Source: Spirochaetales bacterium (lineage in GTDB: Bacteria > Spirochaetota > Spirochaetia > SZUA-6 > DRHE01). Taken from it: 34,698 bases of DNA. How positions within the stretch are numbered: position 1 is the first letter of the stretch; the number at the start of each line of letters is the position of its first letter. The stretch is from positions 1 to 34,698 of the forward strand of contig JAUVWI010000034.1 in assembly GCA_030604195.1 (NCBI GenBank), written 5' to 3'. Under the pieces are notes generated by a model. That model ran no database searches and was not told the DNA's origin. It was given only the letters and a program-made list of their open reading frames with translations. A program made the position numbers and the translations under genes. Below are positions 1 through 8,181 of this stretch, in pieces.

Positions 1-143
1 CGCCTAGCAGACCTGGATAAAAAGCCAACTGAGTGTTTGATCCAGCCCGCACTGCGATAAAACCTATCCCATCGCTCCACAATTCTTCCTCCCGGCCCTA
101 TTGAAAATACTGATGCGTCAGTACTGTTCCCACGCAGGCCAGC

Positions 144-173
144 TTGACCTAACCTGCTAAATATTCATAAACT
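144..173 (+). promoter_or_regulatory. Sigma70-type promoter for hppA
   Basis: TTGACC (144-149), an 18-nt spacer and TAAACT (168-173). The predicted start site near 180 leaves a leader of about 33 nt that carries the Shine-Dalgarno AGGGGGA (196-202), 10 nt before the hppA ATG. The bases before it (1-143) hold a 6-bp stem-loop (108-123, TACTGA/TCAGTA) and a short frame open on the minus strand. I could not assign either. Confidence 0.5.
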
Positions 174-212
174 GTTGCCAAAATTATTCATCAACAGGGG
201 GACAACAGTCAA

Positions 213-2507
213 ATGAAAAAGAGATTATTACTATTTTTTTTCTCTTTATTTTTTATTCTATTTCCGTTATTCAGCGCCTCAGCTGAAGGTTTAGAAACAG
301 AGGGCGCAGACATGATGTGGATAACCTGGATCGGTTCAACGGCAGCCCTGATTTTTGCCTTGATCCTGGCTCTTTACATACTAAAAAAAGATGCAGGAAA
401 TGAGAAGACCAAAGAAATCAGTAAACATATTCAGGAAGGCGCAATAGCCTATTTGAAGCAGCAGTATCTGGTTGTCGGAATATTCTTTAGTTTTCTTTTT
501 ATCCTGTTTTTGGTACTCTCCTTCGGCCTCCACCTGATATCTCCATTTGTGCCCTTTGCCTTTATAACCGGTGGTTTTTTCTCAGGGTTAGCCGGATATA
601 TAGGTATGTTTATTGCCACACGCGCCAATGCCCGCACTACCTGGGCCGCAAAAACATCCCTTAACTCCGGTCTGCGCGTTGCCTTTGCTTCAGGAACCGT
701 AATGGGAATGGTCGTAGTCGGCCTGGGGTTGCTGGATCTTTCTATCTGGTGGTTGGTGCTTAATCTCCTTGAAGTGCCTACCGTAGAGATCCCGCCCATC
801 ATGATTACCTTTGGTATGGGCGCCTCTTCCATGGCCCTGTTTGCCCGTTTAGGCGGCGGTATTTTCACCAAAGCAGCAGATGTGGGCGCAGACCTGGTCG
901 GTAAAGTGGAAGCGGGAATCCCTGAGGATGACCCGCGCAACCCTGCAACCATTGCAGATAATGTGGGCGATAATGTCGGTGATGTTGCCGGCATGGGCGC
1001 CGATCTCTATGAATCATACGTGGGATCAATTGTAGCTACCATGGCATTGGGGGCTGTTGCTTCCCTGCAACTTCCCGGACTATCCGCGCTGCAGGCCATA
1101 CAGATACCGGTATCTATTGCAACTATCGGGGTTATCTGCTCCATAATAGGAACTTTCTTTGTCAGAGCTAAAGAGGACGCTACCCAGAAGGTGCTGCTGC
1201 GCGCCTTGAGAACAGGGGTATATCTTTCCACTGTACTGATAGCGGTGCTATCCTTTCTATTGATTTATTTCACAATCGGCCGCTCATTCTTGGGAGTCTG
1301 GGGAGCCATGATAGTTGGACTGGTTGCCGGAAACATAATCGGTTACTTTACCGAGTATTACACTTCCGACCACTACCGTCCAACCAGGGAGCTTGCAAGG
1401 GAATCCCTTACCGGATCGGGAACCATAATAATAGCCGGTTTATCGCTGGGTATGGCCTCAACCTTTGTCCCGGTGCTTACCGTAGTAGCCAGCATTTTAC
1501 TCGCTTTCTCCCTGTCAGGCGGTTTTGCCGATCCCGGGATCGGCCTCTATGGAATTGGCATAGCCGCTGTGGGAATGCTCTCCACACTGGGGATCACCCT
1601 GGCCACCGATGCTTACGGTCCGGTCGCGGATAATGCCGGCGGCATTGCCGAGATGGCCGGATTGGACCCGGAAGTGCGCGAAAGGACCGATGCCTTAGAT
1701 ACTCTGGGCAACACCACCGCCGCTACAGGCAAAGGCTTCGCCATTGGTTCTGCTGCGCTTACCGCCCTGGCCCTGCTCGCTGAATATGGGAATAAGATAA
1801 AAGAATCGATTATACATTTACTATCCGACCCATCAGTTTCAGCTTTCTTTGAAAAGTTCTACAGTGGCCTGGTGGAAATTGTAAGGTCCGCAGATGGCTC
1901 TATTCAAACGATTAATATGAAAATCGATATTCTCGACCCCCGTATTCTGGTCGGTCTATTCCTGGGTGGAGTACTGCCCTTTGTCTTCTCCGCCATGTCC
2001 ATGAAGGCCGTGGGTCGGGCTGCCGGGGATATGGTCAAAGAAGTTCGCCGCCAATTTGCAGAGAAGAAGGGCATTTTAGCCGGAACTGAGCTGCCCGATT
2101 ACGCTGCCTGTGTCTCTATTTCCACCAGGGGCGCGCAGCGGGAGATGCTGATGCCCTCGCTCCTGGCAATTATTGCCCCAATTCTGGTCGGCGTCTTTTT
2201 CGGCCCCTTTACCGTAATCGCTCTCCTGGCCGGTTCATTGACATCAGGCTTTGTTCTTGCTGTTATGATGGCCAACTCCGGAGGAGCCTGGGATAATGCT
2301 AAAAAGCATATTGAAAAAGGCGCTCACGGGGGTAAAGGTTCAGAAGCTCATAAAGCAGCGGTAACCGGAGATACAGTGGGCGATCCCTTTAAAGACACCT
2401 CGGGTCCTTCAATAAATATTCTGTTAAAATTGATGGCCATGGTATCGATAGTATTTGTTCCGGTATTTATAGCCTTGAACAATCTGATTATTCAGCTCTT
2501 CAAGTAA
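213..2507 (+). CDS. hppA: K+-dependent membrane-bound proton/sodium-pumping pyrophosphatase
   Basis: This inner-membrane pump hydrolyses cytoplasmic PPi and uses the energy to export H+ or Na+. The 764-aa product has the full family architecture, with about 16 hydrophobic segments. The PPi/Mg-binding stretch at residues 223-262 contains [11 protein letters not shown] and [19 protein letters not shown], and the C-terminal [14 protein letters not shown] is present. [10 protein letters not shown] at 499-508 carries Ala503 and Gly506 at the positions where K+-independent enzymes have Lys and Thr, so the protein should need K+. Whether it pumps Na+ or H+ cannot be told by eye. The N-terminus begins with a signal-like hydrophobic stretch ([13 protein letters not shown]). 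A Shine-Dalgarno AGGGGGA precedes the ATG. It probably salvages PPi from biosynthesis, in competition or balance with the two PPi-type phosphofructokinases further along. Confidence 0.97.
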   Translation: MKKRLLLFFFSLFFILFPLFSASAEGLETEGADMMWITWIGSTAALIFALILALYILKKDAGNEKTKEISKHIQEGAIAYLKQQYLVVGIFFSFLFILFLVLSFGLHLISPFVPFAFITGGFFSGLAGYIGMFIATRANARTTWAAKTSLNSGLRVAFASGTVMGMVVVGLGLLDLSIWWLVLNLLEVPTVEIPPIMITFGMGASSMALFARLGGGIFTKAADVGADLVGKVEAGIPEDDPRNPATIADNVGDNVGDVAGMGADLYESYVGSIVATMALGAVASLQLPGLSALQAIQIPVSIATIGVICSIIGTFFVRAKEDATQKVLLRALRTGVYLSTVLIAVLSFLLIYFTIGRSFLGVWGAMIVGLVAGNIIGYFTEYYTSDHYRPTRELARESLTGSGTIIIAGLSLGMASTFVPVLTVVASILLAFSLSGGFADPGIGLYGIGIAAVGMLSTLGITLATDAYGPVADNAGGIAEMAGLDPEVRERTDALDTLGNTTAATGKGFAIGSAALTALALLAEYGNKIKESIIHLLSDPSVSAFFEKFYSGLVEIVRSADGSIQTINMKIDILDPRILVGLFLGGVLPFVFSAMSMKAVGRAAGDMVKEVRRQFAEKKGILAGTELPDYAACVSISTRGAQREMLMPSLLAIIAPILVGVFFGPFTVIALLAGSLTSGFVLAVMMANSGGAWDNAKKHIEKGAHGGKGSEAHKAAVTGDTVGDPFKDTSGPSINILLKLMAMVSIVFVPVFIALNNLIIQLFK

Positions 2508-2513
2508 CAACCG

Positions 2514-2543
2514 GGGAGGAGGCTATACGGATAGTCTCCTCCC
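2514..2543 (+). terminator. Strong stem-loop between hppA and the receiver gene
   Basis: A 13-bp stem (GGGAGGAGGCTAT with ATAGTCTCCTCCC, one G-T wobble) closes a 4-nt loop just after the hppA stop. Only two T residues follow, so it is a poor intrinsic terminator. It could be an attenuator or an mRNA-stabilising 3' structure that partly separates hppA from the response regulator. Confidence 0.55.
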
Positions 2544-2568
2544 TTACTAAAAGGCAGGGACTTTGTAA

Positions 2569-2964
2569 ATGACCATTGCCGAACAACAGAAAAAAATCAT
2601 AATCATCGATGATGAACCCTCAGTGGGAACCCTTTTAAAGATAAATTTGAAACAGAAGGGCTATTCAGTCGCTACTGCAGAATCCGGTGTCGAGGGTATC
2701 GCCAAAGCTGAGGCAGAGCAGTTCGACCTGATTATTCTTGATGTTGCTCTACCCGGGATGAACGGCATTGAGATCTGCCAAACCTTCAGGGAAATCAAAA
2801 ATTATCTGGAGGTTCCGATTGTTATGATATCTTCACGTTCCGATAACCTGACAATAGAACAAACACAACGCGCCGGTGCTTCTGATTATCTGGTCAAACC
2901 ATTTACCTTTGAAGAGCTCATCCAAAAAATAGAAGACCATCTGGCCAGGCCCTATTTTTATTAA
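2569..2964 (+). CDS. Stand-alone response regulator receiver protein (CheY-like)
   Basis: This 131-aa protein is a single receiver domain with no output domain. All phosphorylation residues are present: acidic pair D14/D15, phospho-acceptor D58 in LIILDVALPG, switch Ser88 and Lys110 in YLVKPF. It should receive phosphate from a histidine kinase encoded elsewhere and act through protein contact, as CheY or Spo0F do. It lies 61 bp after hppA, behind the stem-loop, and ends 6 nt from the convergent regulator gene. There is a purine-rich GGCAGGGA before the ATG but no ideal Shine-Dalgarno. The partner kinase and output cannot be inferred from the window. Confidence 0.93.
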   Translation: MTIAEQQKKIIIIDDEPSVGTLLKINLKQKGYSVATAESGVEGIAKAEAEQFDLIILDVALPGMNGIEICQTFREIKNYLEVPIVMISSRSDNLTIEQTQRAGASDYLVKPFTFEELIQKIEDHLARPYFY

Positions 2965-2970
2965 TTTCCT

Positions 2971-3615
2971 TTAAGAGATCAGGTAACCAATACCCTTTAG
3001 TGAAGTAATACAGCCTTTACTCTGCGGTAAATGGGAATAGAGTTTCCTGCGCAGAGAGGATATATGCATGTCAACAACTCTGCTCTTTTTTGTGTAGGGC
3101 TTGCCCCACATGGCATAATACAAAACATCCCGGGAAACCGGTTGATTACGGTTCAGAATCAGTTTTTTTAAGATAATCTTTTCCTGAACAGAGAGCCCCA
3201 GTTTTACCGTTGCACAGTTCAGTCGGCCTTCTACCAAAGTGAAATCACCCCAGGAGAAGGAGAAAAGTTTCCGCCTTTTTTCTATTATTCTATCAACCCG
3301 GCACTCCAGTTCTTCACTATCCCAGGGATTTTTCAGATAATCCATACAGCCGGAGATAAATCCCCTTCTGAGATAGCGCCCGGGCCCATAGGCAATCACC
3401 GAAATACCACACTGCCCGTAAAGCAGGTCAACCGGGTGCTCCAGGATCATTTCTATAGGCAGCACAAAAACATCGGCCTTTCCCTGCCCGGCCACGGGCT
3501 GTTCAGAGAAGATAATGTCCAATTCTGTTCGGCGTTCCTTATATGGCTTCAGCTTCTCTATAAGAATGGGATCTTTACAAACGAGATTAACTTTTATAGT
3601 CTTTCCGGCAGTCAT
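2971..3615 (-). CDS. Atypical OmpR-type response regulator with degenerate receiver
   Basis: The 214-aa product has a receiver-like N-terminal domain (about 7-112) and a winged-helix DNA-binding domain (about 118-213). The latter is recognisable from LSVQEKIILKKLILNRNQPV, VVDMHISSLRRKL and the terminal LKGIGYLIS. The receiver keeps the fold, for example GCMDYLKNPWDSEEL mirrors the usual GADDYLTKPF..EL. However, the acidic pair is replaced (VCKDP), the acceptor Asp is lost (VFVLPIE) and the conserved Lys of KPF is Asn96. It is therefore unlikely to be switched by phosphorylation. Its ATG overlaps the pspA stop by 4 nt (ATGA), so it is probably translationally coupled to pspA and may report on or control envelope stress. 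Confidence 0.85.
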   Translation of the reverse strand: MTAGKTIKVNLVCKDPILIEKLKPYKERRTELDIIFSEQPVAGQGKADVFVLPIEMILEHPVDLLYGQCGISVIAYGPGRYLRRGFISGCMDYLKNPWDSEELECRVDRIIEKRRKLFSFSWGDFTLVEGRLNCATVKLGLSVQEKIILKKLILNRNQPVSRDVLYYAMWGKPYTKKSRVVDMHISSLRRKLYSHLPQSKGCITSLKGIGYLIS

Positions 3616-4346
3616 CCGCTGCCGGAGTTATTAGTATCTTCTTTCTGGTCCGGTGGGCGCTGGTCCTCTAAACGGGCCATCCTGGCTTTCAGCTCTGCCA
3701 GCAGGATATCAGCAGAAGATTCAGAGTATTCTAAAGCCTCAAACTGTTTTTCTATAGTATCTTCTTCCTGCTTGGCTTTCTCCATCTCATTCAGGGCATC
3801 AGCTTCAGCCTCTATTTGCTCAACCTTAGCGGTCATCTGATCGAAGGCTTCGAAAGCAGAGGTATCATCCAATCCGGTTATAGTGGATTGAACTTTCTTC
3901 TGCGCTTCAGCTCGTTTTACCCGGGCTACAAGCATATTTTTCTTTCTCTGCGCTTCCTCTATTTTTTGTTGAAGCTGCCTGAGGGTACCCTTAAGTTCTT
4001 CCACTGCTGAATGCTGAGCCTCCCACTGTTCTTTATACTGTTTAGCTAACCGGTCATACTCCTGTTTCCGCAGTAGAGCCTCTTTGGCTAAATCCTCACG
4101 GTCATTGTCCAGGGCCAGGATTGCTTTGCGCTCCCACTCTTTTGATTGGGCTATCTGCTGATTATACAATCTCTCCAGTTTCTTTTCATCGGCAATAGCT
4201 AAAGCAACACTCTTCTTAGCCTCGATTAACTGGCCATGCATTTCAGTAATCAATTGATTCAGTACTTTTTCCGGATTCTCTGCTTTACTGATCATGGAAT
4301 CAATATTCGCTGTAACAGCTCGTTTGAACCTGCTAAATAGCCCCAT
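3612..4346 (-). CDS. pspA: PspA/IM30 (Vipp1) family membrane-stress protein
   Basis: ESCRT-III-like coiled-coil protein that binds the inner face of the stressed cytoplasmic membrane and helps maintain its integrity. I use the ATG at 4346 (MGLFSRFKRAVTANIDSMIS), because AGGAGG lies 6 nt upstream and because this is the standard PspA N-terminus with its amphipathic helix. An upstream in-frame ATG at 4394 would add 16 unlikely residues. The 244-aa product is almost entirely helical with heptad patterns (about 25-140 and 165-225) and ends in a charged, Gly/Ser tail. It sits between a STAS/zinc-ribbon gene upstream (102-nt gap) and a winged-helix regulator downstream (4-nt overlap). A short inverted repeat, GGTTG-TG-CAACC (4381-4392), lies in the leader and could be an operator. 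Confidence 0.93.
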   Translation of the reverse strand: MGLFSRFKRAVTANIDSMISKAENPEKVLNQLITEMHGQLIEAKKSVALAIADEKKLERLYNQQIAQSKEWERKAILALDNDREDLAKEALLRKQEYDRLAKQYKEQWEAQHSAVEELKGTLRQLQQKIEEAQRKKNMLVARVKRAEAQKKVQSTITGLDDTSAFEAFDQMTAKVEQIEAEADALNEMEKAKQEEDTIEKQFEALEYSESSADILLAELKARMARLEDQRPPDQKEDTNNSGSG

Positions 4347-4448
4347 TTTATCCTCCTGAGATACCCTTAAAACAGTAGTGGGTTGTGCAACCACAAACCC
4401 ATGGTAGTCTCATGTAAATAATTATTCAGATAGAATAGAGAGAATCCC

Positions 4449-4997
4449 TTAACCGAGAAAGACCTGTCCGGCGTTATCAATTGCCAGAATTGTTTTGCAT
4501 TCAGAGCAGCGGAACCTTCCGGCTTTTACAGCTTTGAGTTTTTTAGAACAAATAGGACATTTGAATATTTTGGGGAATGGTCCCGCTTTTTCCTGATCCC
4601 CTTTATCGGCAAAGAAAGCCACAGATTCCTCTAAATTCTCTTTTATATTAAAAAATTGGGAAAAACCGAGTAACTGGAAAACCTCGTAAACCTTTGGTTG
4701 AATTTCCAGAAGCACCAGGTCGCCGCCACGCGGCTTTACTGCTTTCAAAAAGTGGGTGAAGGAACCGATGCCCGTGCTGGACACATAATTGAGGCCGCCG
4801 CAGTGAAAAACCAGGCGAATAAAGCCAGATTCGATGGATTTGATCACTCTCTTCTGGAAATAGTTGGAATTATAAGTATCGATATATCCGGTTAAATAGA
4901 GAACGAGACAACCCTGTACCTCATCAATTTTCTGAAGCCTTATCTTTAAGCTGTCGTCTTTATCGTCATCGAACCCAGCTACAATATCATTATTCAT
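4449..4997 (-). CDS. STAS-domain protein with C-terminal zinc ribbon
   Basis: Residues 17-125 form a STAS domain of the anti-sigma-factor-antagonist type: LVLYLTGYIDTYNSNYF, then LNYVSSTGIGSF, where family members carry the phosphorylatable Ser (here Ser73/Ser74), then LVLLEIQPKVYEVFQLLGF. A linker is followed by a four-cysteine ribbon (C147-x2-C150 ... C164-x2-C167), ending in IDNAGQVFLG. STAS antagonists normally work by partner switching with serine kinases and anti-sigma factors. The added ribbon suggests another protein or nucleic-acid contact. No kinase or sigma factor is encoded nearby. It is the first gene of the minus-strand group leading to pspA and has its own good promoter. The ATG follows AAGGAA at a short distance. 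Confidence 0.85.
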   Translation of the reverse strand: MNNDIVAGFDDDKDDSLKIRLQKIDEVQGCLVLYLTGYIDTYNSNYFQKRVIKSIESGFIRLVFHCGGLNYVSSTGIGSFTHFLKAVKPRGGDLVLLEIQPKVYEVFQLLGFSQFFNIKENLEESVAFFADKGDQEKAGPFPKIFKCPICSKKLKAVKAGRFRCSECKTILAIDNAGQVFLG

Positions 4998-5031
4998 ATT
5001 TTTCCTTCAAAATTCCTCTTATCAGTTATAT

Positions 5032-5060
5032 ATATTATATAGTATAACCAACCTTGTCAA
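5032..5060 (-). promoter_or_regulatory. Promoter for the STAS-pspA-regulator group
   Basis: On the minus strand TTGACA (5060-5055), a 17-nt spacer and TAATAT (5037-5032). An overlapping TATAAT gives a 15-nt spacer. The AT-rich leader runs about 30 nt to the ATG at 4997. Confidence 0.6.
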
Positions 5061-5185
5061 ATAATTCTCCCTAAAAAATTTGACTGCCTTTTTATGAGAA
5101 TTTACAGTTATTCTCTGCCTGCTGATTCAAATTTAAGCTTCTCCTGTTATAAAAAGTATCGGAATTACCGGCGAAACACTCAAAC

Positions 5186-5214
5186 TTGACAATTCATCAC
5201 TCTATCTGTCAAAT
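5186..5214 (+). promoter_or_regulatory. Promoter-like element before the methyltransferase remnant
   Basis: TTGACA (5186-5191), a 17-nt spacer and TCAAAT (5209-5214), only 6 nt before the ATG at 5221. TTGACA and the TGTCAA at 5207-5212 also form an inverted repeat. It looks like the surviving leaderless-type promoter of the decayed gene. Confidence 0.4.
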
Positions 5215-5220
5215 TACCAC

Positions 5221-5420
5221 ATGAACTTTCCTATAGATAGTGCATTAAAAAAAATAAGGATCGTGCTCGTTAATCCTAAAGAAAGTCGTAATGTGGGCAA
5301 GGTTTTTCCGTGATATCTTAGCCAGAGCCGGGCTTTCAGGAAGAGAAGCAAAGAGAATGGAAATAGTTTTCAAGAAGATCAGCGGGCTGGCCACCCGGAA
5401 AGGGATCAATCTAAACTGAC
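5221..5420 (+). pseudogene. Internally deleted TrmJ/SpoU-type RNA methyltransferase remnant
   Basis: From the ATG at 5221 the frame reads 30 residues containing KKIRIVLVNPKESRNVG, the characteristic N-terminal strand and loop of TrmJ/TrmH-group-1 RNA 2'-O-methyltransferases, and then hits TGA near 5311. A second frame, open from about 5296 to TGA at 5420, reads FFRDILARAGLSGREAKRME followed by about 20 more residues. This resembles the C-terminal helical tail of the same family. Roughly 180-200 residues of the catalytic knot are missing between them and the frame shifts at the junction (about 5293-5310). The two ends in the right order make this a deletion derivative and not chance similarity. 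It fills most of the otherwise gene-free 4998-5494 interval. Confidence 0.7.
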
Positions 5421-5433
5421 GCAATACTCACTC

Positions 5434-5462
5434 TTGACCTGTACAGCGTTAGGTTCTAATAT
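5434..5462 (+). promoter_or_regulatory. Sigma70-type promoter for the secreted-protein gene
   Basis: TTGACC (5434-5439), a 17-nt spacer and TAATAT (5457-5462). The leader of about 26 nt contains the Shine-Dalgarno GGAGGTG (5480-5486), 8 nt before the ATG at 5495. Confidence 0.6.
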
Positions 5463-5494
5463 ACAATCAAAAATTTGCCGGAGGTGCTTAAGCT

Positions 5495-5968
5495 ATGCAA
5501 AGAAAAATCAGTTTCATTCTATTATTTCCTGCTCTTCTTCTCTGCCATCAAAGCCTGCCGGCATACAGCAAGAGTGACTTCGACAAGATTGTGGAGTTCT
5601 CCACCAGCTTAAAGAATCTTGAACAATCTGAATTTCTGGAGAATGGAAAACTCCTTCTACTCAATGGCACTGTTTCAAACCTGCAATTCTTGGATAAGAA
5701 AAGAGATTCCTTTAAAGTAATGGTTGAAATGGTAGCCGGCGAATGGATTGGCCTGGAGGAGGTCAGGAGTTACCACTGTTTCGTTTTATTTGCAGGCGAG
5801 GAGTTTTTCAGCGTATTCCCCAACCGCAAACCGAAAAATCCATCTTCTGAAATGATCTTTTTGAATGACCGCATTCTATTGTTAGCTAAAGCCTCACCCT
5901 CTACCGAAGAAATGCGGGAACAGGGAATCTGGCTTCTGGAGGGTCTGCACGTTCGGCATCTGCAGTAA
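5495..5968 (+). CDS. Small secreted protein of unknown function
   Basis: I do not recognise the family. The 157-aa product opens with a clear export signal (basic MQRK, hydrophobic ISFILLFPALLLC, probable cleavage after LPAYS). A hydrophilic mature part of about 133 residues follows, with alternating hydrophobic strands (GKLLLLNGTVSNLQFL, FKVMVEMVAGEWIGLEEV, SYHCFVLFAGEEFFSVF). That pattern fits a small beta-barrel such as an OB-like fold, but this is inference only. The start is supported by GGAGGTG and an upstream promoter. The stop lies 1 nt from the stop of the convergent sigma-54 regulator. Confidence 0.8.
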   Translation: MQRKISFILLFPALLLCHQSLPAYSKSDFDKIVEFSTSLKNLEQSEFLENGKLLLLNGTVSNLQFLDKKRDSFKVMVEMVAGEWIGLEEVRSYHCFVLFAGEEFFSVFPNRKPKNPSSEMIFLNDRILLLAKASPSTEEMREQGIWLLEGLHVRHLQ

Positions 5969-5969
5969 T

Positions 5970-7100
5970 TTATTCAAAAACAATATCTCCAGGCTGAATC
6001 AGTCTGCCCTTTGAAAAGAGCAATGCCCTCTCCATTACATTCCGTAACTCCCTTACATTTCCTGGCCACGCATGAGCCTTTAACTTATCTACTGATTCCA
6101 CGCTTATCTGCCTGGAATCATCAGACATCAAGCCTAGCATGCTAAAAGCAAGCAATGGGATATCCTCAAGGCGCTCTCTTAATGGCGGAATTTTCACCGG
6201 TAAAACACTTATCCGATAAAACAGATCTTCCCGGAAACGTCCCGCTCTTTTTTCCTCTTTCAAATCCCGGTTTGAAGCCGATATAACCCGCAAATTCAAG
6301 GGGATTGTCCCACTTCCCCCTACTCTGGTCACCTCCTTGGCTTCGAGTACCCTGAGAAGCTTCGCCTGAGAGGCGTAACTCATCTCACCAATCTCATCAA
6401 GAAATATCACGCCGCCATTGGCCCGTTCAAAACAACCCGGGCGGCTCACCGCATCCGTATAAGCGCCCCGTTCCGAGCCGAATAGCTCCGTCTCCAGGAT
6501 TGATTCCGGTATGGCAGCGCAATTGATGGCAATAAAGGGAGCGCTGCGGCGCTGTGAAAGCTTATGCAGTATCAGCGCGGCCAGTTCCTTGCCTGTTCCG
6601 CTTTCTCCCTGAACAAGCACCGTAGAATCGACAGGAGCGTAGCGTATAAGCAGGTCCTTGACCAGCCCTATGGCTTTGCCCTGACCAACCATAAGATTGA
6701 GAGCCTCATCTGCACCGGTTGCGGCAAAATCCCTATCTGGTGCCGCGCTCTGTAAAGCCATTCGCAAAGTTCCCTTAAGCTTCTCCAGATCAAAGGGTTT
6801 TACAATATAATCGTAGGCTCCCCTTTGAATAGCTCCCTTGACTAAATGGACATCAGAGTATGCAGTGAGCATTATTACAGGCGGCGCCTGGACGGACTTA
6901 TTGATTCTTTCCAGTACCTCGAGACCGTCGATATCCGGAAGGTTGATATCGAGAAGAACGATATCCGGGTCTATCTCTTCAACAAGCTCAATTCCGGACA
7001 ACCCGGTATAGGCTGAATAAACCTTATACTCTTCCTCCAGCACCAGGGACAGGGTCTGCTGTGCCTTTGGGTCATCATCGATAAACAGCAGGCGGATCAT
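5970..7100 (-). CDS. Sigma-54-dependent response regulator lacking a DNA-binding domain
   Basis: The 376-aa NtrC-family activator has an intact receiver (D8-D10, phospho-acceptor D51, Thr79, Lys101 in YIVKPF). An AAA+ sigma-54 activation domain follows: Walker A GESGTGKE 165-172, Walker B GVIFLDEIGEM 230-240, arginine-finger segment FREDLFYRI 289-297 and WPGNVRELRN 345-354. The sigma-54-contacting loop reads GAYTDA (212-217) in place of GAFTGA; the second change, Gly to Asp, is notable. The protein stops at residue 376, directly after the AAA+ lid, with no Fis-type helix-turn-helix. It should therefore activate without binding an enhancer, as FlgR of Helicobacter does. The natural stop abuts the convergent gene, so this is not a window-edge artefact. 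The ATG follows AAAGG. No partner kinase is encoded nearby. Confidence 0.93.
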   Translation of the reverse strand: MIRLLFIDDDPKAQQTLSLVLEEEYKVYSAYTGLSGIELVEEIDPDIVLLDINLPDIDGLEVLERINKSVQAPPVIMLTAYSDVHLVKGAIQRGAYDYIVKPFDLEKLKGTLRMALQSAAPDRDFAATGADEALNLMVGQGKAIGLVKDLLIRYAPVDSTVLVQGESGTGKELAALILHKLSQRRSAPFIAINCAAIPESILETELFGSERGAYTDAVSRPGCFERANGGVIFLDEIGEMSYASQAKLLRVLEAKEVTRVGGSGTIPLNLRVISASNRDLKEEKRAGRFREDLFYRISVLPVKIPPLRERLEDIPLLAFSMLGLMSDDSRQISVESVDKLKAHAWPGNVRELRNVMERALLFSKGRLIQPGDIVFE

Positions 7101-7307
7101 AACCTTTATGCTATTACATCCCCGGCCTCACCGCAAGCTTCAAGGCATAAAAACTTAGAGTCCATCCATTATTTCTTGCACTCAACACTCGAATAGGGGA
7201 GTAGGGAGGAACAGGATAGCAGCGGGTATGATATTCTAATGGTTCCGGTTATACTCTTGCTACCAGTTTATACTTTTTTTGTTAGTGTCGTTTAACATGA
7301 CAATGGA

Positions 7308-8081
7308 ATGGATATGATCGGAGCCATCGCTGGAGACATTATCGGTTCAGTTTATGAATACCGTCAAATCAAAACCAAGAATTTCCCCCTCTTTGATCCC
7401 CGTTGCAATTTCACAGATGATACTGTTCTGACTTGTGCGGTGGCATTTGCCATTCTCAAAGGCCGCTCTTACCGGCAATCGATTATAGAAATTGGAAGAC
7501 GCTATCCACGAGCAGGATATGGCGGATCTTTCAATAGTTGGCTTTTCTCGGACAATCCGCAGCCATACAACAGCTTTGGTAATGGGGCTGCCATGCGCGT
7601 CAGTCCTGTTGGCTTCGCATTTACGACAGTAGACGAAGTCCTTGAACAAGCTAAGAAAACTGCCGAAATCTCCCACAACCATCCTGAGGGAATTAAAGGA
7701 GCCCAGGCGACAGCCCTCGCTGTGTTTCTGGCCAGAACAGGTCATAGTAAGGAAGAGATCAGAGTGCAGATCAGCCGGCGTTTCGGATACAACCTGCAGC
7801 GAACCGTGGACAGCATCCGGCCCACGTACGGCTTTGACATTTCCTGCCAGGGAACCGTACCGGAGGGGATAGTTGCTTTTCTTGATTCCGTGTCATATGA
7901 GGATGCAGTCCGGAACGCTGTCTCACTTGGAGGCGATAGTGATACACTTGCCTGCATAACCGGAGGCATTGCTGAGGCATTCTACCGGGATATCCCTGAT
8001 ATCATTAGAGCAAGAGTGCGAAAGTGTCTTGGAAGGGACCTTCTGGTGATTACTGAAAAATTCTGCCGGAAGTACAGATAG
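7308..8081 (+). CDS. ADP-ribosylglycohydrolase family protein
   Basis: Members of the DraG/ARH family remove ADP-ribose from proteins or small molecules with two active-site Mg ions. The 257-aa product shows the N-terminal GAIAGDIIGSVYE, the metal-binding FTDDTVLT (35-42), SHNHPEG (122-128) and the C-terminal GGDSDTLACITGGIAEAFY (208-226). These are all expected ligands, so it should be active. It is monocistronic, between the divergent sigma-54 regulator and fxsA. No Shine-Dalgarno is visible; ATG at 7308 or 7314 (MIGAIAGD) could both start it. Two TATACT boxes (7250-7255, 7269-7274) lie upstream without good -35 partners. No ADP-ribosyltransferase partner is present. Substrate unknown. Confidence 0.9.
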   Translation: MDMIGAIAGDIIGSVYEYRQIKTKNFPLFDPRCNFTDDTVLTCAVAFAILKGRSYRQSIIEIGRRYPRAGYGGSFNSWLFSDNPQPYNSFGNGAAMRVSPVGFAFTTVDEVLEQAKKTAEISHNHPEGIKGAQATALAVFLARTGHSKEEIRVQISRRFGYNLQRTVDSIRPTYGFDISCQGTVPEGIVAFLDSVSYEDAVRNAVSLGGDSDTLACITGGIAEAFYRDIPDIIRARVRKCLGRDLLVITEKFCRKYR

Positions 8082-8144
8082 GGAAGTGGAAGATAGCGGT
8101 AAACCTAAACATAATTCAAGTGGAGTTTTAGAATAACTTAACAC

Positions 8145-8173
8145 TTGCCGCCCTGCGTACTCCATGCTAATAT
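8145..8173 (+). promoter_or_regulatory. Promoter for fxsA, very close to the start codon
   Basis: TTGCCG (8145-8150), a 17-nt spacer and TAATAT (8168-8173). The -10 box covers the first in-frame ATG (8164) region, so translation should start at 8182, 8 nt beyond the -10. The mRNA would then be nearly leaderless. Confidence 0.5.
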
Positions 8174-8181
8174 TGGCCATC

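Noticed and set aside
1-133. Frame open on the minus strand at the left window edge
   Set aside because: About 44 codons with no recognisable motif and no clear start; too little to support a partial gene.
449-994. 181-codon minus-strand open frame inside hppA
   Set aside because: It lies wholly within a clear, conserved plus-strand gene and has the composition of an antisense shadow, with no protein motif.
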